DNA from: an uncultured Halomonas sp.
GTDB taxonomy: Bacteria > Pseudomonadota > Gammaproteobacteria > Pseudomonadales > Halomonadaceae
Reading direction: 5' to 3'
Assembly (NCBI RefSeq): GCF_946887195.1
Contig: NZ_CAMPKE010000005.1
Coordinates: 1 to 64,000 of the forward strand
DNA: 64,000 bases
Shown here one piece after another: positions 1 to 10,725 of this stretch (the first letter of the stretch is position 1; every line of letters starts with the position of its first letter). The notes below the pieces were generated by a model. The model saw only the letters and a program-made list of their open reading frames with translations. It had not been told where the DNA came from and ran no database searches. A program made the position numbers and the translations under genes.

Positions 1-14
1 AATAAACTGGCCGC

Positions 15-365
15 TTAGATGCGGTCATTTGGACAACTGGGTTGAAAATCGCCGCGCTGCTCAGGGGCAAAGAGCATACGGTAATTATTCGCAGGTAATG
101 GCAGGGGGAGCGTATGAAGGACCGTATTAGTGTCTGCAGCCAGAGCCTCTAGATCCAACAAGCGAACAATTTCGTACTCTCCTTGCTCACCAAAGTGAGG
201 TGGGCTGGTGTTGCCAGAAACGATGGCAGCCGCCCATGGCGCTGGCTCTTCTCCTCCAGGAATCCGGCCGATGACAACAAAATTGCCATCTTGGTCCATG
301 ATTTCGCTCGGTGGGTATAGCGGACCTTGCGTAGTTACGCTCAATGAGTAAAGTTCAGCAGCCAT
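15..365 (-). CDS. Hypothetical protein, last gene of AfsA-like operon
   Basis: This 116-residue protein matches no family I recognise. It has no signal peptide, membrane segment or obvious catalytic motif; it is acidic and proline-rich. The ATG at 363-365 has a GGGGA ribosome-binding site 5 nt upstream on the minus strand. It lies 14 nt downstream of the AfsA-like gene, so the two are probably co-transcribed, and a partner role in the same pathway is the only functional hint. Base composition is AT-richer than the core genome to the right. Confidence 0.6.
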   Translation of the reverse strand: MAAELYSLSVTTQGPLYPPSEIMDQDGNFVVIGRIPGGEEPAPWAAAIVSGNTSPPHFGEQGEYEIVRLLDLEALAADTNTVLHTLPLPLPANNYRMLFAPEQRGDFQPSCPNDRI

Positions 366-379
366 CTCAGTCCCCTTCG

Positions 380-1159
380 TTATGATCCAACCACTTCCAT
401 GGGAGGGGCAGGCTGACGTAGTGCCAATAACATTTCATTGGTAACAACGGTAGCCATTTCGGCCTCTTTGGCAGCAATCACACCGGCTGGATAGACAGTG
501 AAGACGACATTAGAGGCGGCGCACTCCGCGCCATTCTGTATGACTGCCATTTCGACTTTGAAGCGAGCACGACGCTCGTTTACATCGCGATTAATGATTC
601 GATAGTTAATATGTGCACGAAGAGGGAATACGAAACTTTGAAACTCGTTCGTCATTTGGTTGATGACGAAATATGTTTGTTCCCATGCTTCATTCGGAAA
701 ATATGCTTCAGTCACGGCTAAGAATGATTGGCGGAAGGCTTCGACAAGCAACATGCCCTGTATATGTTGGCCCGTTTGATGGTCTCCCATGAGTTCGCAA
801 CGCTCATCGATGTTAAGAGATATATTGAACTCACTTTCGCTTCGTTGTCGAGGAACACCGATCAATGTGTTATGTGATATACGCTTGTGACTAATATTGC
901 TTCCGGCTCGGTCTTCAATCCGCATCAGATCCGATATAATAAAGCGAGCGGATCGCTCAGAGTCGCTATCATGTGCTTGTAGTAATGGAAGAACTTGCTC
1001 TTGGCGAACCCCCTGGCCCAGCAGTAGGACGTTGCGAGAGTTCATGAGATGGCATGGAAGGCCAAACAAGGCATCAAGCTGCTTCAGTGTCAGGACATCT
1101 TTTCCATTCGCGAATTCTTGGAATTGGTCGCCTACGACGAAAAAATAGCGGTCATCCAT
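380..1159 (-). CDS. AfsA-type hotdog-domain protein (putative signalling-lipid synthesis)
   Basis: The 259-residue protein resembles the A-factor biosynthesis (AfsA) hotdog family, whose Streptomyces members join a beta-ketoacyl chain to dihydroxyacetone phosphate to start gamma-butyrolactone signal synthesis. What I see is a central stretch with the hotdog-helix pattern GQHIQGMLLVEAFRQS, preceded by a strand containing a GVPRQR motif and followed by alternating strands such as RAHINYRI. Only one hotdog repeat is clear, where AfsA has two, so the activity is inferred. I chose the inner ATG at 1157-1159 because GGAG sits 7 nt upstream; an in-frame ATG 39 nt earlier lacks such a site. The gene is second of three and is read away from a LysR regulator. 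Confidence 0.55.
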   Translation of the reverse strand: MDDRYFFVVGDQFQEFANGKDVLTLKQLDALFGLPCHLMNSRNVLLLGQGVRQEQVLPLLQAHDSDSERSARFIISDLMRIEDRAGSNISHKRISHNTLIGVPRQRSESEFNISLNIDERCELMGDHQTGQHIQGMLLVEAFRQSFLAVTEAYFPNEAWEQTYFVINQMTNEFQSFVFPLRAHINYRIINRDVNERRARFKVEMAVIQNGAECAASNVVFTVYPAGVIAAKEAEMATVVTNEMLLALRQPAPPMEVVGS

Positions 1160-1231
1160 TTCTTTACTCCATTGATGGTTTCTGGGGTGGCCATACAATA
1201 GGAATGTGTAGCGAAGTGCTTATATGCTGGT

Positions 1232-1843
1232 TCAGGCGGCCAACTTTCGCGGCCGGGCATATAGCCGGGTGTAAAGGCCCTCATTGCCGCCAGTGATGTA
1301 GCTAGTACCGGCCTGTTGCACAATATCTTTATACCGAGGACTGCTGAATATTTTCTTATAAGCCTCAGAGTCACCAGAGAAGCCAGCAATGAACATGACG
1401 CCAGGATGACCACTGATCATGGAGTGATACGCGAGGAAGGTATCGACCTCATCGCTCTCTCGGACGACTTCAAAAATCGTATTTTCTCGCCATTCGCGGT
1501 ATGCTGGCATGCATTGCGGAGGAACCTCTACATGGCGCAGCTGAATGAAATCAGTGTCGGGCAGTAGCGATCCACAGGGCTTAGGAGCTTCAACGTACCT
1601 AAGGAGCTCCCGTCGAACATCACCCGCCATGTATTCAGAAAACCGCTCCCAGTCAGCATCCAGTTCATCAGCTTGGATGGTGAAGCCTTCCAGGTCTGAA
1701 TACGCCCGGAGCTGGAGTAGTTCATGTTGTTCCATGTCAACCAAGTATCGAGTGTCGGCTTGATCTTTCAACTGCTGGTTCAGCGAAGGCATTGCACCTG
1801 TTTGGATCGGAAATCGAGAGATAAGAATAATATTAGCGGCCAT
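1232..1843 (-). CDS. Hypothetical protein, possible dimeric alpha/beta-barrel fold
   Basis: This 203-residue cytoplasmic protein is the first gene of the minus-strand operon. I recognise no family with certainty. Two halves each begin with a short beta strand (NIILISRF near the N-terminus, FIQLRHVEV around residue 100) followed by amphipathic helices, which recalls NIPSNAP, EthD or antibiotic-monooxygenase proteins with a ferredoxin-like fold. No catalytic residue can be assigned. The start has GGGA 7 nt upstream. The stop lies 72 nt before the AfsA-like gene. The gene is divergent from the LysR regulator across about 190 bp that should hold both promoters. Confidence 0.55.
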   Translation of the reverse strand: MAANIILISRFPIQTGAMPSLNQQLKDQADTRYLVDMEQHELLQLRAYSDLEGFTIQADELDADWERFSEYMAGDVRRELLRYVEAPKPCGSLLPDTDFIQLRHVEVPPQCMPAYREWRENTIFEVVRESDEVDTFLAYHSMISGHPGVMFIAGFSGDSEAYKKIFSSPRYKDIVQQAGTSYITGGNEGLYTRLYARPRKLAA

Positions 1844-2033
1844 GGGTTATTCCCGTAATGTTAGATTGTCGATCTATGCTGCAACGCAATAGTAATTTTG
1901 CTGGGTGCGATACAGAATTCCTAATTTTGTAATACCCTTTCAGTATCATCAGTTGCGTTATGGGCGATGACCCAAGCATAAGAATTGATTCGCCCGGATC
2001 GGCCTGATGCCTTACCAATAAAGGAGCCCTGTT

Positions 2034-2957
2034 GTGTCAATCCTTTCGGGACGTATGCCGACCATTAAGCAGCTGCAATGCTTCGTCGCTGTCGCGCAGG
2101 AACTCAACTTCCGCCGGGCGGCGGATCGTATGAACATGTCTCAGCCCCCTTTGTCGCGGCAGATACATAGCTTGGAGCAGCTGCTGCGCATCAAACTAAT
2201 CGAGCGCGACACGCACAACGTAAGTCTGACTTCAGCTGGAGAACGTTTTGAGCGAGAAGCCCACACCATCCTAGCTACTCTGGGAGCTGCCATGGAGGCA
2301 TTGCGTCGAGACTGTAGAGCGGAAGAGGCCGATGTTCGTCTTGGGCTAACTAGCGTCATCGACTTCAGCTTCGTCGAGGGCATTCGCGATGTGATATGCG
2401 ATCCGGAATTTTCGACCGAGGTGCGTATTGAGCGTGCCTACTCTAAGCACCTGCTTGAGCGTTTGAAAACCGGAGAAATTGACTTAGCCTTGGTTGGTGA
2501 TATTCCAGTTCAGAGAGAAGGGCTCGAAATAAGGCTGATAGCGAAGGATCCGCTCATGGTGGCCTTGCCTGACTACCATGAAGCGTCAAGACTGGAGAAG
2601 GTCTCGTTTGATGACCTGGAAGGTACTGTGCTCTTTTGGTTCCCGCGCAATGACAATCCGGTTTTCTACGATAACTGCGCGGCCGTATTCAGTGACTTTC
2701 GCTACGATCCACCTCGTCGGCCAGAACCAGACGACCATGTGGCGTTGCTGTCGAGGATTGCTGGCGGAGAAGGGATTGCCTTTTTTCCAGCGTCCATGCG
2801 CGCGGCAAGCCGTGTCGGAGTAACTTATCGGCGGTTCATTCCTGAGATTGAAGCTCGAATGGATATCGAGCTTCTGCTGGCTTGGAGACCTAGCGAGACC
2901 CGAGCGGAAGTTCTCAGAACGGCTGAGCTATTGCAAAATGTGGCCACAAAAGGCTGA
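2034..2957 (+). CDS. LysR-family transcriptional regulator, divergent to AfsA-like operon
   Basis: The 307-residue protein is full length for LysR regulators. An N-terminal winged helix-turn-helix covers about residues 8-67, with recognition-helix sequence MSQPPLSRQI, and is followed by a periplasmic-binding-protein-like effector domain. Translation starts at GTG 2034, supported by AAGGAG seven nt upstream. LysR proteins commonly control the gene transcribed divergently from them, so the likely target is the operon starting at 1843, with an unknown small-molecule co-inducer. Codon usage is AT-richer than in the core genes. Confidence 0.88.
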   Translation: MSILSGRMPTIKQLQCFVAVAQELNFRRAADRMNMSQPPLSRQIHSLEQLLRIKLIERDTHNVSLTSAGERFEREAHTILATLGAAMEALRRDCRAEEADVRLGLTSVIDFSFVEGIRDVICDPEFSTEVRIERAYSKHLLERLKTGEIDLALVGDIPVQREGLEIRLIAKDPLMVALPDYHEASRLEKVSFDDLEGTVLFWFPRNDNPVFYDNCAAVFSDFRYDPPRRPEPDDHVALLSRIAGGEGIAFFPASMRAASRVGVTYRRFIPEIEARMDIELLLAWRPSETRAEVLRTAELLQNVATKG

Positions 2958-2975
2958 TGGCTTTCTTTATCTGCG

Positions 2976-4004
<1,029 letters not shown>

Positions 4005-4334
4005 AACTATGCTCCCGATAGCATCTTGCTGGTATGGATGATGAGATGACAGCGCACAGCTGTTATGCTTCGTCGCATCCGATAGGGTGCTGGATAGGGC
4101 GTAGCTAAGGAATATCGTTTCTAGTAATACAATTTAGGTATCAGCAATAGAAGGAGTGACGCGGCTCTGTCAGGCACAAATACTTCATAAATGTGTATTT
4201 GATCATCCCGGGCGCTGGATAGAGAGTTTGGATGCTAGGTCTTTGGCCTCGCTACGCCGTGTCGGGGTCTTGGCACGCTCGCGGGCAGCCGGTTATTAAA
4301 TGTCATGCTCCGCTAGAAGTCTTGCAGCACAGAC
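4005..4334. other. Intergenic gap between accessory block and core xseA
   Basis: No convincing gene is visible. It holds a dyad AAATAC-N11-GTATTT at 4178-4200, possibly an operator or weak hairpin. A GTG-initiated reading frame from about 4156 runs about 45 codons to a TAA near 4300, but it lacks a properly spaced ribosome-binding site and resembles nothing known. The gap marks the change from AT-richer DNA on the left to GC-rich core on the right, so it is a plausible recombination junction. Confidence 0.4.
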
Positions 4335-5675
4335 TTAGCGCTTCAGACGCCGTCTGACTTCCAGCACTAGCCGTCCTTCCCCTAAACGTGCGCTGAGTTT
4401 CTCGCCCGGCCGGGTGTCCTCGGCGCGCTTGATTACCTGCCCCTCGCTGTTTTCCAGAATGGCGTAGCCGCGCCCCAATACCGCCAACGGGCTGACCGCA
4501 TTGAGTTGGCGTATCACCGCGCCGAGCCGGCTTCGTTCGTCTTGCAGGCGGCGTGGCATGGCTTGATGCAGCCGGCGTTGCGCCTGATCGAGCCGACCGT
4601 GTGCCAGGGCAACCTGGCGGGTAGGGTCGCAGGCGCTCAAGCGCTGCGCCAGATGCGCGTAGCGCTGCCGCTCGATGCGCTGCCGATGCCCCATCGCACG
4701 CTGCAATCGATCATGCAATTGATTCAGGCGCTGGCGCTGCTGACCGAGCCGCTCGCCGGGGTGGCGCAGCCGGGCGCGCAGATGATCGAGGCGCTGGGTT
4801 TCGGTATCGAGTCGCGCACGCTGGCAGCGAGCCAGCCGCAGCAGGGCATCGCTCAAGCGTCGGGAGAGCTCGCGGCGATCCGGCACCAACTGCTCGGCGG
4901 CGGCGGAGGGTGTCGGCGCACGCACGTCGGCGGCGAAATCGGCCAGCGTGACATCGACCTCGTGGCCCACCGCCGACATCACCGGAATCAGCGAGTGGAA
5001 GATCGCGCGTGCCAGATGCGCGTCGTTGAAGGCCCATAGATCCTCGAGACTACCGCCGCCGCGGGTGATCAACACGGCATCCCGCTGAGGGTCGAGATTG
5101 GGGTTGCGGTTGGCCAGCGCCAGGGCGCGAACGATCGCCGGCACCGCATCGGAGCCCTGCACCGGTACCGGCAGCAGGGTGATATCCAGCATCGGCCAAC
5201 GCGCCGCCAGCACCGCCAATACATCGCGAATCGCCGCGCCGGTGGCCGAGGTGATCACCACCAGCTTGCGCGGCGGGCAGGGTAGTGGACGGGCGTTGGC
5301 GAACACGCCTTCGCTGGCGAGTTGTTGTTTCAAGCGCTCGAAGGCCGCCAACAGGGCGCCCTGGCCGGCGGGCTGCACCGCTTCGACGATCATCTGATAA
5401 TCGCCGCGCGGCTCGAAGATCGACACCCGGCCACGCAGGCGCACGTGATCGCCATTGCTGAACGGCGCGGCGAAGCGCGCACGGGTGCGGAATAGCGCGC
5501 AGCGCAACTGGGCGCGATCGTCCTTGAGGGTGAAATAGCAGTGCCCCGAGGCCGGTTTGGCCAGCCCCGATATCTCGCCCTCCACCCAGCAATCGCCGAA
5601 GCCGCGTTCGAGCATCAGCCGAGCCTGACGGTTGAGATCGCTGACGCTCAGCGTTTCGGCGGGAGTGTCATGCAT
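4335..5675 (-). CDS. xseA: Exodeoxyribonuclease VII large subunit
   Basis: XseA is the catalytic large subunit of exonuclease VII, which with several XseB copies degrades single-stranded DNA to oligonucleotides in repair and recombination. The 446-residue protein has the N-terminal OB-fold (residues about 10-105), the catalytic domain with the ITRGGGSLEDLW segment and GHEVDVTLAD motif, a long coiled-coil-rich arginine region, and the C-terminal PLAVLGRGYA motif. I prefer ATG 5673-5675, with GAGGG just upstream, over the GTG at 5687. It is divergent from guaB, a common arrangement in gammaproteobacteria. Confidence 0.96.
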   Translation of the reverse strand: MHDTPAETLSVSDLNRQARLMLERGFGDCWVEGEISGLAKPASGHCYFTLKDDRAQLRCALFRTRARFAAPFSNGDHVRLRGRVSIFEPRGDYQMIVEAVQPAGQGALLAAFERLKQQLASEGVFANARPLPCPPRKLVVITSATGAAIRDVLAVLAARWPMLDITLLPVPVQGSDAVPAIVRALALANRNPNLDPQRDAVLITRGGGSLEDLWAFNDAHLARAIFHSLIPVMSAVGHEVDVTLADFAADVRAPTPSAAAEQLVPDRRELSRRLSDALLRLARCQRARLDTETQRLDHLRARLRHPGERLGQQRQRLNQLHDRLQRAMGHRQRIERQRYAHLAQRLSACDPTRQVALAHGRLDQAQRRLHQAMPRRLQDERSRLGAVIRQLNAVSPLAVLGRGYAILENSEGQVIKRAEDTRPGEKLSARLGEGRLVLEVRRRLKR

Positions 5676-5780
5676 GCCGGCCCTCACAATCGGAAAAAAC
5701 CAAGCCAGTTTAGCATCTCGATTCCAGGCTTCTAGCTGCTTCCATAGAGAAACTGAGCGAGCGCAGCCAGTTGCCTTGCA

Positions 5781-7339
<1,559 letters not shown>

Positions 7340-7358
7340 TCATTTAGCTTGATGCATG

Positions 7359-7380
7359 GCGGCGGGCACAGTCCCGCCGT
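7359..7380 (+). promoter_or_regulatory. Hairpin between guaB and guaA (possible attenuator)
   Basis: GGCGGG and CCCGCC (7361-7366 and 7373-7378) pair around a CACAGT loop, extended by a C-G and a G-T pair. TTTT follows eight bases after the stem, at 7385-7388. This is terminator-like but weak, so it may set the guaB to guaA ratio by partial termination or mRNA processing. Confidence 0.4.
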
Positions 7381-7419
7381 TCGCTTTTGGATTTGGCTCA
7401 GCCTCAACGAGATGCCTAC

Positions 7420-8997
7420 ATGACCGACATTCACGCCCACAAGATCCTGATTCTCGATTTCGGCTCCCAGTACACCCAGTTGATCGCGCGTCGCGTCCGC
7501 GAGATTGGCGTCTACTCGGAGATTCGCGCTTTCGATATCACCGAGCAGGAGATTCGCGACTACCAGCCTAATGGCATCATCCTCGCCGGTGGGCCGGAGT
7601 CAGTCGCCGAATTGGGTTCGCCGCGCGCGCCGCAGTGCGTGTTCGAGATGAACCTGCCGGTGTTCGGCATCTGCTACGGTATGCAGACCATGGCCGAGCA
7701 GTTGGGCGGCCGGGTGGCGGGCTCCAACAAGCGTGAATTCGGTTATGCCCAGGTACGCATCGACGGCGACGATGCGCTGTTCAAAGACATCAAGGACCAC
7801 GTCGACTCCGCCACGGGCAAGGCCCTGCTCGATGTGTGGATGAGCCATGGCGACAAGGTCGCCGAAGCGCCTGCCGAGTTCACCGTGACTGCCTCTACCC
7901 CGAGCTGCCCGATCGCCGCCATGACTTGGCCCGAGAAGCGCTTCTACGGCGTGCAGTTCCACCCCGAAGTGACCCACACCCTGCAAGGCCAGCGCATTCT
8001 CGAACACTTCGTGCTGGATATCTGCCAGGCTGAACGCCTGTGGACCCCAGCCAAAATCATCGAAGACCTCACTGCCCGCGTGCGCGATCAGGTCGGCGAC
8101 CGCCACGTGCTGCTCGGCCTATCCGGCGGCGTCGACTCCTCGGTGGTCGCAGCGCTCTTGCACAAGGCCATCGGCGATCAGCTCACCTGCGTGTTCGTCG
8201 ACAACGGCCTGCTGCGCAAGAACGAGGGCGACCAGGTGATGGAAACCTTCGCCAATCATATGGGCGTGAAAGTGATTCGCGTCGATGCCGAGGAGTTGTT
8301 CCTCTCCAAGCTGGAAGGCATCGATGACCCCGAAGCCAAGCGCAAGGCCATCGGCAACACCTTCATCGACGTGTTCGATATCGAGGCCAGCAAGATCGAC
8401 GGCGTCGACTTCCTCGCTCAAGGCACCATCTACCCCGACGTGATCGAATCTGCCGCCAGCAAGACCGGCAAGGCGCATGTGATCAAGTCGCACCACAACG
8501 TCGGCGGCCTGCCCGAGACCATGAAGCTCAAGCTGGTCGAACCGCTGCGCGAACTGTTCAAGGACGAAGTACGCAAGCTCGGCCTGGAGCTCGGCCTGCC
8601 GTATGACATGGTCTACCGCCACCCCTTCCCGGGGCCGGGCCTCGGCGTGCGCATCCTCGGCGAGGTGAAGAAGGAGTACGCCGACATTCTCCGCGAGGCC
8701 GACGCCATCTTCATCGAGGAACTGCACAATGCCGACTGGTACCACAAGACCAGCCAAGCCTTCGCCGTGTTCCTGCCGGTGAAGTCTGTCGGCGTGGTCG
8801 GCGACGGTCGCCGCTACGAATGGGTCATCGCCCTGCGCGCCGTTGAGACTATCGACTTCATGACCGCCCGCTGGGCGCACCTGCCCTATGAGCTGCTGGA
8901 GAAGGTCTCGAATCGCATCATCAACGAGATCAGTGGTGTGTCGAGGGTGACGTATGACGTGAGCAGCAAGCCACCCGCGACGATTGAGTGGGAGTGA
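7420..8997 (+). CDS. guaA: GMP synthase (glutamine-hydrolysing)
   Basis: GuaA converts XMP to GMP using ATP and glutamine. At 525 residues it has the standard length. The N-terminal class I glutamine amidotransferase carries the nucleophile in FGICYG (Cys85) and the VQFHPEV His/Glu pair; the ATP-pyrophosphatase domain has the P-loop LSGGVDSS; the C-terminal dimerisation domain ends in TIEWE. ATG 7420 gives the normal N-terminus; an in-frame TTG at 7387 is less likely. It is the second gene of guaBA. The 3' end of guaA is a known insertion site for genomic islands, and accessory genes begin 127 bp downstream. Confidence 0.97.
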   Translation: MTDIHAHKILILDFGSQYTQLIARRVREIGVYSEIRAFDITEQEIRDYQPNGIILAGGPESVAELGSPRAPQCVFEMNLPVFGICYGMQTMAEQLGGRVAGSNKREFGYAQVRIDGDDALFKDIKDHVDSATGKALLDVWMSHGDKVAEAPAEFTVTASTPSCPIAAMTWPEKRFYGVQFHPEVTHTLQGQRILEHFVLDICQAERLWTPAKIIEDLTARVRDQVGDRHVLLGLSGGVDSSVVAALLHKAIGDQLTCVFVDNGLLRKNEGDQVMETFANHMGVKVIRVDAEELFLSKLEGIDDPEAKRKAIGNTFIDVFDIEASKIDGVDFLAQGTIYPDVIESAASKTGKAHVIKSHHNVGGLPETMKLKLVEPLRELFKDEVRKLGLELGLPYDMVYRHPFPGPGLGVRILGEVKKEYADILREADAIFIEELHNADWYHKTSQAFAVFLPVKSVGVVGDGRRYEWVIALRAVETIDFMTARWAHLPYELLEKVSNRIINEISGVSRVTYDVSSKPPATIEWE

Positions 8998-9124
8998 TAG
9001 GTACAGTGAGAAACTCCTAACTCCGGTACTACTAGCGCTGCCAGCAAGGTATATCGGATTGGGGCAAAAAGTCGCCTGGTGCGATCAAGCCACATCTGAT
9101 AGGTAGTGTAAGGATGAATAACGA

Positions 9125-9532
9125 ATGGATAATGTTAGCCCATCACGCCGTTCGGAAATTATGAAGCGTGTTCGCTCACGTGATACTAAGCCCGAGATGG
9201 TGGTCCGTAAGCTTATTCATGGGATGGGCTATCGTTACCGGCTCCATGCTAAAGAATTACCGGGAAAACCCGATCTTGTGTTTAGGCCTCGTCGAAAAGT
9301 CATCTTTGTCCACGGTTGCTTCTGGCATCGCCACTCAAATTGTGTCTTGGCTCGTTTACCGAAGTCGAGGGAAGATTTCTGGCTGCAAAAATTGGAAGCC
9401 AATCGACAGCGAGATATAAGAAATAAGCATGCGCTTCAGGAGGCTGGTTGGTGGATGCTGACCATATGGGAGTGTGAGCTTGGTGATATGGACAGGCTCA
9501 AATATAAGATCAAGGAATTTTTGGATGCATAG
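9125..9532 (+). CDS. vsr: Very short patch repair (Vsr) DNA mismatch endonuclease
   Basis: Vsr nicks DNA 5' of T:G mismatches that arise when 5-methylcytosine deaminates, protecting sites modified by the partner methyltransferase. The 135-residue protein has the family length and motifs: SRDTKPE near residue 18, GYRYRLH, LPGKPD with catalytic Asp50, VHGCFWHRH with the active-site and zinc-ligand histidine/cysteine residues (63-70), and IWECE near the C-terminus. AAGGA lies 10 nt upstream. The last 8 nt overlap the methyltransferase start, indicating translational coupling. AT-rich codons contrast with guaA. Confidence 0.95.
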   Translation: MDNVSPSRRSEIMKRVRSRDTKPEMVVRKLIHGMGYRYRLHAKELPGKPDLVFRPRRKVIFVHGCFWHRHSNCVLARLPKSREDFWLQKLEANRQRDIRNKHALQEAGWWMLTIWECELGDMDRLKYKIKEFLDA

Positions 9533-10724
9533 CGTCGAGCTTTTTGCTGGAGCCGGAGGGCTTGCCATTGGTATGGCCAATGCGGGGTTCCAACATGCCG
9601 CAGTGATCGAATGGGATCATAATGCGTGTGAAACCTTTCGGGAGAATCAACGACATCATGCTCATGCGGTGGAAGGTTGGCCGGTTCATGAGACAGATGC
9701 GCGTTGTTTTGACTTTAAGGCGTTGCCAACTGATATCGCTGTCGTTTCAGGAGGGCCGCCCTGCCAACCGTTTTCTATGGGAGGGAAGCACCGTGCGCAG
9801 CTCGATGAGCGCGATATGTTTCCGGAGGCGGTCCGCGCTGTCCGGGAGTTGATGCCCAAGGCTTTTATTTTCGAAAATGTAAAAGGATTAATGCGGGAGA
9901 GCTTTGCCTCCTACTTTTCATATATCCACCTTCAGCTGCAGTATCCTGAGCTGGCTCGTCGTAAAGATGAGCGCTGGCTACAGCATCGTTCACGCCTGGA
10001 ACAGCACCACTCCGCGAATAATAATGCACCGACATATAATGTCCTTTTTGACTTGTTGAACGCTGCTGATTATGGTGTGCCCCAGAAGCGTGAGCGTGTC
10101 TTCTTCGTGGGATTGCGTTCCGACCTTGGCGCTCATTGGTCATTTCCCCAGAAAACGCATTCCGAGGATGCGTTGCTTATATCTAAATGGATCGAAGGAA
10201 CGTACTGGGACGAACATAAAATCGACCGAAAGCGTGTGTGCGTTGTACCCAATCGTTACGCGAAACGAGTGCAGCGCCTTCAATATAACCTTCCTTTGAT
10301 CGAGATGGAGCGGTGGCGCACAACCAGAGATGCGATTAGATATCTTCCCGATCCGGAAGCTTGTAGAGTCAGTACCATTGCCAATCATTTATTTACGCCT
10401 GGGGCTCGCATCTATATTGGTCACACCGGGAGTGCCCTCGATGAACCCTCGAAAACATTAAAAGCTGGATATCATGGTGTGCCTGGCGGAGAAAACATGC
10501 TTGTGAAAGAGGATGGCTCCGTTCGCTATTTCACAGTACGCGAAGCGGCGAGACTGCAAACGTTTCCTGATGAGTACGAGTTTCGCAGTTCTTGGAGTCA
10601 AACCATGCGCCAGTTGGGCAATGCCGTTCCAGTTCAGCTAGCTGAGGTGGTGGCAAGATCGGTGGCGGCCAGTTTGTCAGCAGTAGAACACAAACACAAC
10701 GTAAGGCGCAGGAGGCTAAAGTGA
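9525..10724 (+). CDS. dcm: DNA (cytosine-5-)-methyltransferase
   Basis: A 399-residue C5 methyltransferase that transfers a methyl group from S-adenosylmethionine to cytosine in a specific site. Motifs appear in canonical order: I FAGAGG (7-12), IV GGPPCQPFS with catalytic Cys80, VI ENV (117-119), VIII QKRERVFFVGLR (187-198), a target-recognition region of about 140 residues, IX REAARLQTFPDEY, and X GNAVP (365-369). I chose ATG 9525 because AAGGA sits 8 nt upstream and motif I lies at the N-terminus as usual; the longer in-frame ATG at 9474 is inside vsr. It probably protects host DNA from the nuclease genes downstream. Confidence 0.95.
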   Translation: MHSVELFAGAGGLAIGMANAGFQHAAVIEWDHNACETFRENQRHHAHAVEGWPVHETDARCFDFKALPTDIAVVSGGPPCQPFSMGGKHRAQLDERDMFPEAVRAVRELMPKAFIFENVKGLMRESFASYFSYIHLQLQYPELARRKDERWLQHRSRLEQHHSANNNAPTYNVLFDLLNAADYGVPQKRERVFFVGLRSDLGAHWSFPQKTHSEDALLISKWIEGTYWDEHKIDRKRVCVVPNRYAKRVQRLQYNLPLIEMERWRTTRDAIRYLPDPEACRVSTIANHLFTPGARIYIGHTGSALDEPSKTLKAGYHGVPGGENMLVKEDGSVRYFTVREAARLQTFPDEYEFRSSWSQTMRQLGNAVPVQLAEVVARSVAASLSAVEHKHNVRRRRLK

Positions 10725-10725
10725 C

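Noticed and set aside
4156..4302. Short GTG-initiated frame left of xseA
   Set aside because: The GGAG is too close to the GTG, the product has no family resemblance, and it lies in a composition junction.
9525..10724. Reading the vsr-dcm pair as an ordinary orphan Dcm repair module
   Set aside because: The tight coupling to the ATPase and nuclease-helicase genes and the shared AT-rich composition argue for one five-gene system rather than a housekeeping dcm-vsr pair.
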